From contig PMDS01000097.1 in NCBI GenBank assembly GCA_003155655.1, forward strand, positions 33,249 to 97,248: DNA of 64,000 nt, given 5' to 3'. Position 1 is the stretch's first letter. Each line of letters starts with the position of its first letter. The notes beneath the pieces are model-generated. The model searched no databases and was not told the DNA's origin. It worked only from the letters and a program-made list of their open reading frames with translations. Position numbers and translations under genes: made by a program. Shown piece after piece: positions 9,701-17,713 of this stretch. The DNA comes from Melioribacter sp. Its GTDB lineage: Bacteria > Bacteroidota > Ignavibacteria > Ignavibacteriales > Melioribacteraceae.

Positions 9701-11320
9701 GTAACAAGAGATATTACTGAATCAAAAATTGCAGAGGAAAAAGTGCAGCTCTTAGCGCAGGCAGTAAAAAGCAGCGGTGAGGCTATAACTGTAACAGACC
9801 TGAATAATGATCTTCTTTTTGTTAATGATACATTTACTGAAATGTACGGATTCAGTGAGAGCGAGGTGCTTGGGAAAAATATTTCAATAATTCATTCAAC
9901 CAGTAATCCAAAGCCGATTCTTGAAGAAATTCGTTTAAATTCAATTAATAATAGATGGGTGGGTGAACTGGTAAACCAGAGAAAAGATGGAACTGAATTC
10001 CCTATTTTTCTTAGCACGTCCTGTGTGTATGATGAAAACGGAAAACCTTATGCGCTGGTAGGTGTGGCAAGAGATATAACCGAGCGCCGCAAGGATGAAA
10101 AGCAGTTAGAAGAATATCGAAATAATCTTGAACTGCTTGTAGTTGAAAGAACTAGAAATCTTGATAAAGTAAATACTCTTCTCAAAGAAGAAATAGAAAA
10201 ACAAAAAGCTGCCGAAGAAATAATCCAGGATCAGCTCGAATTTCTACAGACCCTTATTGATACTATTCCAAGTCCAATATTTATCAGGGGAACTAACAAA
10301 GTTTATAAGGGTTGTAATAGTGCTTTTGCAAGTTTTCATGGTCTTACTAAACAGGAAATAATCGGAAAAAATATTCAAGAACTTTCTCCAACAATACCTG
10401 TAGATGCTGTTATTGAGAAGGACAGGGAATTATTATTATCCCTGGGCAATCAAAAGTATGAGACCATGACCAGAGACTCTAAAGGTGTAGTATACAATAT
10501 GATGATGCTGAAGGCAGTTTATACAAAAGCGGACGGCACTGTTGATGGAATTGTTGGAATTATGCTGGATATTACTGAAATAAAGAAACTTGAAAATGAA
10601 ATTCTTAATTCTCTTGAGAAAGAAAAAGAGTTAAGTAAAATGAAAACTCGTTTTATATCTGTTGCCTCACACGAGTTTAGAACTCCGCTTACTTCAATAC
10701 TTGCTTCAGCAGATTTATTGGAATTATACGGCAGGAAGTGGACAGAGAGCAAGTATTTGCAGTATGTTGGTAATATACAAAGAGCTGTTGAATATATGAC
10801 AGAACTTATTAATGATGTTCTTACTGTCAATAGAGAAGATTCAAGCAGGATTAAATTTATTCCCGAAAAAGTGAATCTGCATGAATTTCTGGATGAAATT
10901 ATTAATAATATCAAAATTACAGCAAGTACTAACATCAAATTCAAATTTGATTATAAGTTAAAAGCAAATGTTTTTAAATTGGATAAAAAAATAATTAAAC
11001 AGGTTGCTACTAATCTTATTTCTAATTCTGTTAAATATTCTCCAAATGGAGGAATAATAAAAGTTGACGTCTGTAAAGAAGATGACAAACTTCTTATAAT
11101 AATTGAAGATGAAGGAATTGGTATTTCACAAGAAGATTTAGAACAATTAACTGAACCATTTCACCGTGGTAAAAATGTCGGGTCTATAGCAGGCACCGGT
11201 TTGGGACTTTCAATTACTAAAAGATCAATTGAGACTCATGGAGGTATTCTTTCAATTGAGAGTGAATTAAATAAGGGAACTAAAGTAACTGTTAAATTGG
11301 ATTTTGAAAGTATAAAATAA
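6716..11320 (+). CDS. Giant membrane-bound eight-PAS sensor histidine kinase
   Basis: Kinase of 1534 residues. The first 225 residues are mostly hydrophobic, with about seven predicted membrane spans, resembling the 7TM input region of some histidine kinases. Eight PAS-like domains follow, interrupted by coiled coils (around 340-385 and 1135-1170). PAS domains 6 and 7 (both starting LLAQAVKSSGE) are a clear internal duplication. The HisKA histidine is in SVASHEFRTPL (H1319), and the HATPase domain has NLISNSVKYS, EDEGIGIS and GTGLGL, so it looks active. Start ATG 6716 has no strong Shine-Dalgarno. Two response regulators follow on the same strand and are the likely phosphotransfer partners. 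It sits inside a chemoreceptor island, but a role in taxis is inference. Confidence 0.93.
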   Translation: MNIYILFNIINIPIALFLGISIYSREPSNKLNRIFLFFMLIAGYTAFCEFFRLASPDVQYAMIWHRASFLWPFFVAIQLKFVLELSGNRALDSKILNVILFAPAIIISGLHLFTDVLYLGLVKESYGWIFIHAQNISALFVIVYFITWSISSLFITIRYYFFQKDKKVQKRIFFVIIGISIPTFAGLIVNGILQDLGYRLPPADSIVFIISAVFISISLKGNKTFVVDPLATVKKIFTSMKEYLLIVNNEKEIVLASDSYLTCTGLNFNDVQNKKIEKFIESSNLVEKLFDESKSGKEIEVNLIAVDGSKISVSVVISAILDPNIKERFYLLICRDLRERRYLENELREEQRNLEKMVRKRTAELEESNMILEEEISEHKIIEKALNESENKYRGIFDYAPIGIFQTQIDGKLIIANYKFADMLGYNSFDELKNVNMNEIYYDPEERRNLIENNRDFGLLQGHQVRWKRKDGKIIWVQLTSHSIKNESADILYFESFVINIEHQKLIEDELKESEERYRHLFENSPIGIYRTTPDGKIILANHAIVRMLQFESFEELALRDIQKEGYQQPGSREEFINEIESKGEVIGFEATWLKKDGSHIILNESAKCVYDDEGKIKYYEGTVEDITEQVHAIRTLKESEEKFRVLAEKSPMMIIIYQEGQVKYVNDEGANATGYNKEFLTSPSFDFRTLFTEDSVKRLEDSFEIHMRGEEVPIQDYSVISKSGELIDIYIRTKVIKYKGKDAVMVIINNITERKKMENALRESEERYRNLIENINEVYFITNTIGKTTYISTNVISFSGYPASYFIGKSSFMLTYKGDFRRVYDFYQEKMRDGTIDASIEFRAVKKDGSIYWVEQITRFIRDKDGEVIEFHSVVRDINVRKSAEEKLHLLAQAVKSSGEGISITDLENNIIFVNEAFTRIYGYSESELIGKNISMVRSKNNVEPKIEEVRISTIRGGWSGELINKRKDGTEFPIFLSTSTVLNDNNMPFALVGVTRDITESKIAEEKVQLLAQAVKSSGEAITVTDLNNDLLFVNDTFTEMYGFSESEVLGKNISIIHSTSNPKPILEEIRLNSINNRWVGELVNQRKDGTEFPIFLSTSCVYDENGKPYALVGVARDITERRKDEKQLEEYRNNLELLVVERTRNLDKVNTLLKEEIEKQKAAEEIIQDQLEFLQTLIDTIPSPIFIRGTNKVYKGCNSAFASFHGLTKQEIIGKNIQELSPTIPVDAVIEKDRELLLSLGNQKYETMTRDSKGVVYNMMMLKAVYTKADGTVDGIVGIMLDITEIKKLENEILNSLEKEKELSKMKTRFISVASHEFRTPLTSILASADLLELYGRKWTESKYLQYVGNIQRAVEYMTELINDVLTVNREDSSRIKFIPEKVNLHEFLDEIINNIKITASTNIKFKFDYKLKANVFKLDKKIIKQVATNLISNSVKYSPNGGIIKVDVCKEDDKLLIIIEDEGIGISQEDLEQLTEPFHRGKNVGSIAGTGLGLSITKRSIETHGGILSIESELNKGTKVTVKLDFESIK

Positions 11321-11432
11321 TAGTATTAAAGTATTTAAGTGAAGCAGAATTTTCTATTGTATAAGAACTATTGTTGATTTTACGACATAATTTTTATTTT
11401 TATAATGATCTTTTTTTCATTTAATTTAAAAT

Positions 11433-12212
11433 ATGAGAGAACAATTGTCAAAAAAAATATTATTGATAGAAGATGACATTAATGTCCGAACTACAATCAA
11501 AGAGCTATTAGAGAATAATGATTATGTTGTTTTTGCGGCGTCTGATGGTAAGGAGGGGATTCAACTTGCACAAGAAATTCGACCTAACCTAATAATAAGC
11601 GATATAATGATGCCTCACGTAAACGGATATGACGTTTTAAAAAGTTTAAGGAAAGATCCTAAATTTGATGACATACCATTTGTTTTTTTAAGCGCAAAAG
11701 CAGAAATATCTGATTTTAGAGAAGGGATGGACTTAGGTGCAGATGACTATCTTACAAAACCATTTAGAGCGGCAAGCTTATTAAAAATGATTGAGAACAA
11801 ATTGATAAAATTTGACCTGCTTCATAAACAAAAAGGTGCAACTAACAAAAAAAATGAAAAAAAGGATGTTCTTACTGAAAATGATAAATTGTTCATAAAT
11901 GTTAAAAATAAACCACAAATAATAAGAGTTGGTGATATTCTCTTTATTAAAGCTGAAGGAGAGTATTCAAACATTCATTTAGTTTCTGGTATTCAAATTT
12001 TAAAACGCAAGCTGGTAAAAGAGTGGGAACTACAACTGCCGGAAAGTATTTTTTTGAGAATTCACCGCTCTACAATAATCAATCTAAATTATATGGAAAA
12101 AATTGAAAAATGGTATAATAGATCATATGTTATTTATCTTAAAAATTACCCTGATAAATTTATTGTAAGCCAAAGATTTGCCACTAAGTTAAAGTCAAAT
12201 TATATTTTATAG
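11433..12212 (+). CDS. Response regulator, receiver plus LytTR DNA-binding domain
   Basis: Protein of 259 residues. The receiver (about 8-128) has IEDDINV, the acceptor aspartate in IISDIMMPHVNG and YLTKPF. A lysine-rich linker leads to a LytTR-type DNA-binding domain (about 160-258), recognised from IKAEGEYSNIHL, FLRIHRSTIINLNYM and the C-terminal FIVSQRFATKLK. It should act as a transcription factor on direct repeats. It lies 112 bases after the giant kinase and is its likely output. The upstream gap has no clear Shine-Dalgarno for ATG 11433. Confidence 0.92.
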   Translation: MREQLSKKILLIEDDINVRTTIKELLENNDYVVFAASDGKEGIQLAQEIRPNLIISDIMMPHVNGYDVLKSLRKDPKFDDIPFVFLSAKAEISDFREGMDLGADDYLTKPFRAASLLKMIENKLIKFDLLHKQKGATNKKNEKKDVLTENDKLFINVKNKPQIIRVGDILFIKAEGEYSNIHLVSGIQILKRKLVKEWELQLPESIFLRIHRSTIINLNYMEKIEKWYNRSYVIYLKNYPDKFIVSQRFATKLKSNYIL

Positions 12213-12446
12213 GTTATTCTTTCCATAATCTATCTACTAAACTCATCAAAAAAAGATTTAAAATCTTGGAACTTCCGTATTCAAATTTTTCGACTACATT
12301 CTTTTAAGAAATTTTTCTGCAATAACCACATTTTAATTCTTTTAAGAGTTTTTGTGATGTAGCATTTACTGCAGAAAATACTCGCTTAATGCAATAACAA
12401 TGCTTCTACTTCATTTTATTAAAAAATTAGTTCAAGAGGACGAATA

Positions 12447-13571
12447 TTGTATATAAAAAGAAAAATAATCATGAATTCTATAGAAAAAAAAATTTTAATA
12501 ATTGAAGATGATAAAGAAGTAAGAGAAACAATTACAGAACTTGTAGAAAATGCCGGCTATAAACCAATCCCAATGCATGATGGGCAACAAGCAATACAGT
12601 TTCTTGAACATGAAATTCCTGATCTTGTAATTTCTGATATTATGATGCCTAATATTGATGGGTACGGGGTTTTAGAGCACGTTAACAAGATGTCTTACAA
12701 TTCTATCGTTCCGTTTATTTTCATTTCTGCAAGAGCTGAATATTTTGATATAAGGGAAGGAATGATTCTTGGAGCTGATGATTATATTACAAAACCATTC
12801 AGGGCTAAAGAACTTATTCAATCAATTGAAACCCAGTTGAAAAAAAAAGAGAGATTCGAAGGTAAATTTGAACAGATATGCAGTAATATTTCAACTTACA
12901 TACCCCATGAACTTATAACTCCCATTGTTGCTATTCTTGGTTATCCAGATATGATTATGGAGAATTTTAAGTCCTTAACGGAAAGCGAAATCTCACGTAT
13001 GTTATCTCAGATAAAACTTGCCGGATTGAGGTTAAATAAGACGGTTAAAAAATTTTTGAAATATACAGAAATCCAATCGAGACTAATCTTACAAAATAAG
13101 GGCGGGAAGATAGGTATACGTAGCTCTAATCCTACTGCTGTCATCAATCTTGTTTGTCAAAAAGTCGCCATGGAATCAGAAAGAGAAAAAGATGTGGTCT
13201 TAGATGTTGATGATGCTATGGTGAATATTGAATTGGAAGACCTGGAATATATTATTGAGGAACTATTGACTAATGCCCTAAAGTTTTCGAATGCAGGTAC
13301 AAAAATAATAATTAAAGGGAAAGTTGATCAAAATGTCTATAGAATTGAAGTTATAGATCATGGCAGGGGAATGACTAAGGAACAGATTAAAAAAATATTT
13401 CCATTTGATCAGCATGACAGGGCGATATATGAACAACAAGGCATTGGTTTGGGACTAATAACAGTTAAAAAGATAACTGAATTTTACATGGGTAAATTAA
13501 ATTTAACCAGTGAAATAGATAAGTCTACAACTTGTGTAATTTCTTTGCCGGTTAATACTTCGAATTTATAA
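12447..13571 (+). CDS. Receiver-first hybrid histidine kinase
   Basis: Protein of 374 residues with reversed order: an N-terminal receiver (about 15-135, IIEDDKE, aspartate in VISDIMMPNIDG, lysine in YITKPF) followed by a HisKA-like segment with histidine in YIPHELITPIV and a HATPase domain with ELLTNALKFS, DHGRGMT and GIGLGL. Such proteins are usually controlled by phosphorylation of their own receiver. The TTG at 12447 is placed well after AGAGGA; ATG 12471 is an alternative but lacks a binding site. Only 6 bases separate it from the next cheW gene, which suggests a link between this signalling branch and the chemoreceptor array. Confidence 0.88.
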   Translation: MYIKRKIIMNSIEKKILIIEDDKEVRETITELVENAGYKPIPMHDGQQAIQFLEHEIPDLVISDIMMPNIDGYGVLEHVNKMSYNSIVPFIFISARAEYFDIREGMILGADDYITKPFRAKELIQSIETQLKKKERFEGKFEQICSNISTYIPHELITPIVAILGYPDMIMENFKSLTESEISRMLSQIKLAGLRLNKTVKKFLKYTEIQSRLILQNKGGKIGIRSSNPTAVINLVCQKVAMESEREKDVVLDVDDAMVNIELEDLEYIIEELLTNALKFSNAGTKIIIKGKVDQNVYRIEVIDHGRGMTKEQIKKIFPFDQHDRAIYEQQGIGLGLITVKKITEFYMGKLNLTSEIDKSTTCVISLPVNTSNL

Positions 13572-13577
13572 AGGAAA

Positions 13578-14036
13578 ATGTATGATACAAAAAATCGAAA
13601 TGAAGCAGTTGAACTGCTTCAATTTGTCAGTTTCAAAATTGAAAATGAAGAGTTTGGCGTAGATATACTGGACGTACAAGAGATAAACAAAATGGTACCA
13701 ATAACCAGGGTTCCTAATTCACCGGATTTTGTTGAAGGTGTTATTAACTTGCGTGGCAGGATAATACCGGTAATTGATTTAAGAACAAGGCTTGGATTGC
13801 CCAAAATAGAACAAGATAAAGATTCACGGATAATAGTTGTAGATTTAGAAAGAAAAACAATCGGATTTATTGTTGATGCTGTAAGTGAAGTATTAAGAAT
13901 TCCTAAGAATGTTACTGAAGCTCGTCCTGAAATTGTTGGGAGCATTGATTCTGAGTTTATTAAGTCTATTGGCAAATTGGAAGACAGATTATTAATTTTA
14001 ATTGATCTTAAAAAGGTTTTATCAGTTGGTGCATAA
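13578..14036 (+). CDS. cheW: Chemotaxis coupling protein CheW (divergent copy 3)
   Basis: CheW-domain protein of 152 residues with the motifs [25 protein letters not shown] and [13 protein letters not shown]. It is clearly homologous to the other two CheW proteins but much more diverged in DNA and protein, so it is not part of their recent duplication. Start ATG 13578 follows AAGGAAA. It is tightly linked to the hybrid kinase upstream and may serve a distinct receptor class or couple that kinase to the array. Confidence 0.94.
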   Translation: MYDTKNRNEAVELLQFVSFKIENEEFGVDILDVQEINKMVPITRVPNSPDFVEGVINLRGRIIPVIDLRTRLGLPKIEQDKDSRIIVVDLERKTIGFIVDAVSEVLRIPKNVTEARPEIVGSIDSEFIKSIGKLEDRLLILIDLKKVLSVGA

Positions 14037-14584
14037 GATAGAATGAATTGATTGTTGTTTAAAATGGAGTTAAGGCAAATTAAAATTTATTGAACGCGAA
14101 AACACAAAAACACCTTTCCCAAGATATAGTAGTAATCAAAATCTTAATTAATACTCTTGCAGTTTTTCCTCTCTGGCAATAAAGTGCATTTACTAACCTT
14201 GAAGCACACCTTAAAATTTCGTTGAAATTCGTCACTAAAGAAACCTCGCAATCTTAATAAATATGTATAAAGTCTATTAAAAATGAAATGGATGAATAAT
14301 AACCGATGTAAGAGTAAATGTAAAAGGAGTTTTGTATCGTTTATATGTAACATTATTGCGCTTACTTCAGAAATGTTGCACTTATTGCAATTTTATTAAA
14401 ATTCTAAACACTATATCGATAATTTAAAAGAAAAACCAAACAAAGTATTCTGAGAAAATAAGAGTTCTTGTGCTAGTTTCTTATTAATTCTAACCAAGAT
14501 AATAGTTGTTAATTTATTGAAATAATCAAAAGATAGAATAAATGGGAGATAAAATATTTATTAATAGATAAATTAAAGGAGAAA
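14037..14584. other. Long intergenic region upstream of MCP 2
   Basis: Some 548 AT-rich bases with no convincing gene; short frames here lack a binding site and family features. A sigma-28-like promoter candidate lies at 14397-14422. No terminator is seen after the preceding cheW. Confidence 0.6.
14397..14422 (+). promoter_or_regulatory. Sigma-28-like promoter candidate upstream of MCP 2
   Basis: TAAA at 14397-14400, 14 bases, then ATCGATAA at 14415-14422. The layout is the same as at 16590-16615 and one base shorter than the strong site at 3674. It would give a leader of about 155 bases. Confidence 0.4.
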
Positions 14585-16471
14585 ATGAAGCTATCAATAT
14601 CTAAAAAAGTTGGAGGGATAGTAGCGTTGAGTCTATTAGTTGCTATGACAATAGCAATAATTGCTTTACTTTCAAATGAGAGAAGAGCAAAATTGAATTC
14701 AACAGATCAAAGTGTTCATTCACTTAGCCAAACTTTAATTAAGTCTATTACTTTTGATATGTCGCAAGGAATGACAGATGTTGGACCATATATAGAAAAA
14801 GTTAAAGACACGCCTGATTTGTCAGAGCTTCGTGTTACTCCAACCGATAAGATTAAAAGCGGTTCGGAATCTAAGATGGATAAGATTGAATTAGACGTAG
14901 TAAATTTCAAGAAATCCAATTCATTATCAGAAAAATTTAATGACATTGATGTGTTTAGAACTGTTGAACCAATTTTAGCAAATGAAACTTGTAACAGTTG
15001 TCACGGGAGTAACAATGGGGATGTTCTTGCTGTAGTTAGTGTAAGATATAACCTTACAAGCATGTATTCCGATTTATCAAACCAAAGTTTAATAGCAGTA
15101 TCTATTGGAATCCTTGCAATTGTAATAAGTTTATTTATATCCATGTACTTTATTAAGAAAAGGATTGTTGCTGATTTGGATAAAACAATTGAAAATATTC
15201 AAAAGTTGTCGGATGAAGAACAAGTTGATGAGTTAATTTTTAACAGACAAGACGAAGTTGGTACGCTTGCAATTTCATTTAATAAAATGGCAAAAAACAT
15301 TGAAAGCACTAAACAGACATTGAAAAATGAAAAGGACAGTATCAGCCAAAAAGTAGAAAATGCAATAACAGATAGTGAAAATCAGAAAAGATACTTGTCG
15401 CAAAGCATAGATAAAATATTAAATGAGATGAATAAGTTTGCCGAGGGTGATCTTAGTGTACAAATGGATGTACAGACAGAAGATGAAATTGGAAAGTTAT
15501 ATAAAGGTTTTAATATTGCTGTAGCCAACACTCATAAAATTATTTTTTCTGTGTTTGAAGCTGTACAAGCAACAGCAAGCGCCAGCAATGAAATATCAGC
15601 AAGTACTGAAGAAATGGCAGCAGGAGCACAAGAGCAAACTTCTCAAACAGCAGAAGTAGCCAGCGCTATTGAAGAGATGACAAAAACAATTATGGAAACT
15701 ACCAAGAACTCAGCCTCTGCATCAGAAACAGCAAAAAATTCTGGTGCAATTGCAAAGGAAGGCGGAAAAGTTGTTGCAGAAACAATTCAAGGTATGATTA
15801 GAATTGCAGATGTAGTTAATAAATCGGCAGAAACGGTTAAAACACTTGGCAAGAGCAGTGACCAGATAGGCGAGATAATTCAGGTAATAGATGACATAGC
15901 AGACCAAACCAACTTACTTGCACTAAATGCAGCCATAGAAGCAGCCCGTGCAGGAGAACAGGGACGCGGATTTGCAGTAGTAGCAGATGAAGTAAGAAAA
16001 CTGGCAGAACGCACAACCAAGGCAACCAAAGAAATAGCCTCAATGATAAAACAGATACAGAAAGATACAAAAGGTGCAGTCGCTTCAATGGAAGAAGGAA
16101 CGAAAGAAGTAGAGAATGGAAAACACCTGGCAGATAAGGCTGGTGAATCTTTGAAACAGATCATAAAAGGAGCCGAAGAAGTAGTAGACATGTCTACGCA
16201 AGTAGCAGCGGCAAGCGAAGAGCAGTCAAGTGCAGCAGAACAAATAAGCAAAAATGTTGAGGCAATAAGCTACGTAACACAGGAACGCGCTTCAGGAATA
16301 CAGCAGATTGCCCGTGCATCAGAAGATTTGAATAGGCTTACGGTAAATCTTCAAGATTTGATATCAAGATTTAAGATAGAAGAATCAAAGTCTGTCAATC
16401 AGCTAAATATTAGACCTAGTGTTAAAAGTAATCACTCAGTTCGTTCAAATGGAGTAATAGTTAAATCATAA
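14585..16471 (+). CDS. Methyl-accepting chemotaxis protein 2 with CxxCH heme-c motif in the periplasmic domain
   Basis: Receptor of 628 residues. TM1 is at about 11-29 and TM2 at about 169-190. The periplasmic domain between them carries ETCNSCHG (C136, C139, H140), the covalent heme-c attachment motif, in a context resembling heme-binding DUF3365/Tll0287-type sensor domains. A redox, gas or electron-acceptor signal is therefore plausible. Two HAMP-like segments lead to the signalling hairpin with the standard [18 protein letters not shown] tip. It ends [13 protein letters not shown], the tail shared with MCP 1 and MCP 3. Start ATG 14585 follows AAGGAG. Heme binding would require a cytochrome c maturation system, which is not in this window. 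Confidence 0.95.
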   Translation: MKLSISKKVGGIVALSLLVAMTIAIIALLSNERRAKLNSTDQSVHSLSQTLIKSITFDMSQGMTDVGPYIEKVKDTPDLSELRVTPTDKIKSGSESKMDKIELDVVNFKKSNSLSEKFNDIDVFRTVEPILANETCNSCHGSNNGDVLAVVSVRYNLTSMYSDLSNQSLIAVSIGILAIVISLFISMYFIKKRIVADLDKTIENIQKLSDEEQVDELIFNRQDEVGTLAISFNKMAKNIESTKQTLKNEKDSISQKVENAITDSENQKRYLSQSIDKILNEMNKFAEGDLSVQMDVQTEDEIGKLYKGFNIAVANTHKIIFSVFEAVQATASASNEISASTEEMAAGAQEQTSQTAEVASAIEEMTKTIMETTKNSASASETAKNSGAIAKEGGKVVAETIQGMIRIADVVNKSAETVKTLGKSSDQIGEIIQVIDDIADQTNLLALNAAIEAARAGEQGRGFAVVADEVRKLAERTTKATKEIASMIKQIQKDTKGAVASMEEGTKEVENGKHLADKAGESLKQIIKGAEEVVDMSTQVAAASEEQSSAAEQISKNVEAISYVTQERASGIQQIARASEDLNRLTVNLQDLISRFKIEESKSVNQLNIRPSVKSNHSVRSNGVIVKS

Positions 16472-16480
16472 TTGATTAAT

Positions 16481-16510
16481 GGGGAAGATGCTGCGGCATC
16501 TTCTCCTTTA
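16481..16510 (+). terminator. Terminator hairpin after MCP 2
   Basis: Stem GGGGAAGATGC / GCATCTTCTCC with a TGCG loop and one G-T pair, followed by a short T-rich stretch. It begins nine bases after the MCP stop codon. Confidence 0.75.
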
Positions 16511-16589
16511 TATTTGTAAGAAAACATCCTCAAAGCATCTCAAACCCCATTTTCAATTAAAAATTGTAGTATAAACGAAATTATTTATT

Positions 16590-16615
16590 TAAAAATCTCA
16601 CAAAATATTCGATAA
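16590..16615 (+). promoter_or_regulatory. Sigma-28-like promoter candidate upstream of cheW copy 2
   Basis: TAAA at 16590-16593, 14 bases, then TTCGATAA at 16608-16615, about 30 bases upstream of ATG 16645. The gene is nearly identical to cheW copy 1, which has a strong sigma-28 promoter at the corresponding place. Confidence 0.5.
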
Positions 16616-16644
16616 TATTTAAAGGAATACAATAGGAGAGTTCT

Positions 16645-17130
16645 ATGTCCAACATACAGGATCGTAAAGCAGAAACAGGTGAAATCTTGCAACTTGTAAG
16701 TTTTAAGATTGGCAATGAAGAATTTGGTGTGAACATACTTAATGTTCAAGAAATAAATAAAATGACGCAAATAACTAAGGTGCCAAATGCACCTGAATTT
16801 GTAGAAGGTGTTATAAACTTACGCGGAAGAGTAATACCGGTAATAAATTTACGCACGCGCTTAAAACTAGAGAAGAAAGAGCCTGATAAGGATACACGCA
16901 TAATAGTAGTCGATATAGAAAAGAACACAGTTGGATTTATAGTAGATGGAGTTAGTGAAGTATTACGTATACCGGTAAGTATAACCGAACCACCTCCGGA
17001 AATAGTAGCAGGAGTAGATTCAGAATTTATTAAATCAGTAGGAAAGCTGGAAGACCGTCTACTAATTTTAATTGATCTTGATAAAATTCTTACAGTTACA
17101 GAAAAAACAAAACTTAATTCAATGGTCTAA
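16645..17130 (+). CDS. cheW: Chemotaxis coupling protein CheW (copy 2)
   Basis: CheW scaffold of 161 residues, the same length as copy 1. The two share long stretches of almost identical DNA from the binding site (GGAGAG) through about codon 150. They diverge mainly in the first 17 residues and the last dozen (TVTEKTKLNSMV here). This pattern points to a recent duplication or ongoing gene conversion. It follows MCP 2 and its terminator and probably has its own promoter. Confidence 0.95.
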   Translation: MSNIQDRKAETGEILQLVSFKIGNEEFGVNILNVQEINKMTQITKVPNAPEFVEGVINLRGRVIPVINLRTRLKLEKKEPDKDTRIIVVDIEKNTVGFIVDGVSEVLRIPVSITEPPPEIVAGVDSEFIKSVGKLEDRLLILIDLDKILTVTEKTKLNSMV

Positions 17131-17292
17131 TAATAATTTCTTCAAACCTGGCAGTTTTTTTGTGGTTAAAAAGAAGTCACATAGTTGAATATATAAAAGA
17201 GGCTTGTAATTAAAATAAGTGGCTTAATATTCAGTTAAATTTTACGATTATAAACCATAATGATAATGAAAAAACAAATATTGAGGGTAAAA

Positions 17293-17703
17293 ATGAAATT
17301 GCGATTAGATTTCAGTTTAATCTTTTTATTCATTTTCTTTTTTTCGCTGTTTTTTTTAATGGTAAGCGAAACAAAGCCTAAAAACCTTGTGCCGGGTGAA
17401 GAAGAATACCTTGTTGCCGTGGATAAGATGCCTGCTCCTGTAGGTGGAGTTGATGCTATCATGAAAAAAATTACTTATCCTAGCACTGCTCAAAAAAATG
17501 GAGTCCAGGGTAAAGTTTATGTACTTGTTTATATTAATGAAAAGGGTGAAGTAGATGATGTCAAAGTTGTAAAAGGAATAGGTGCAGGGTGTGACGAAGA
17601 AGCAGCTAATACAATAAGGAAATCTAAATTTACACCCGGTATGAATAACGGAGTAGCAGTAAAAACAAAATTTTCTTTAGCCATTACTTTTAAAATGTCT
17701 TAA
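17293..17703 (+). CDS. Small TonB C-terminal domain protein
   Basis: Protein of 136 residues from ATG 17293, chosen because GAGGG precedes it; ATG 17260 is in frame but has no binding site. One membrane segment (about 6-24) is followed by a short linker and a TonB C-terminal domain with YPSTAQKNGVQGKVYV, INEKGEVDDVKVVKG and FTPGMNNG, a form common in Bacteroidota-type genomes. TonB normally transmits inner-membrane energy to outer-membrane receptors, but here the proline-rich spanning linker is absent, so it may not reach the outer membrane. No exbB or exbD lies beside it. It stands between cheW and an MCP, with the MCP start only 10 bases downstream; a link to chemosensing is speculative. 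Confidence 0.85.
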   Translation: MKLRLDFSLIFLFIFFFSLFFLMVSETKPKNLVPGEEEYLVAVDKMPAPVGGVDAIMKKITYPSTAQKNGVQGKVYVLVYINEKGEVDDVKVVKGIGAGCDEEAANTIRKSKFTPGMNNGVAVKTKFSLAITFKMS

Positions 17704-17713
17704 AAGGACTTAG

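Noticed and set aside
14173..14190. TGGCAATAAAGTGC in the long intergenic region as a sigma-54 promoter
   Set aside because: The spacing is one base short (GG-N9-GC) and no TTAGCC element is found nearby.
15837..16251. Minus-strand frames opposite the MCP 2 signalling domain
   Set aside because: Equivalent frames occur opposite the other MCPs because the same conserved sequence is read backwards. No independent evidence for a gene.
17222..17252. Sigma-28-like element before the TonB-type gene (TTAA and TACGATTA)
   Set aside because: Both halves match poorly, and the match is no better than expected in AT-rich DNA.
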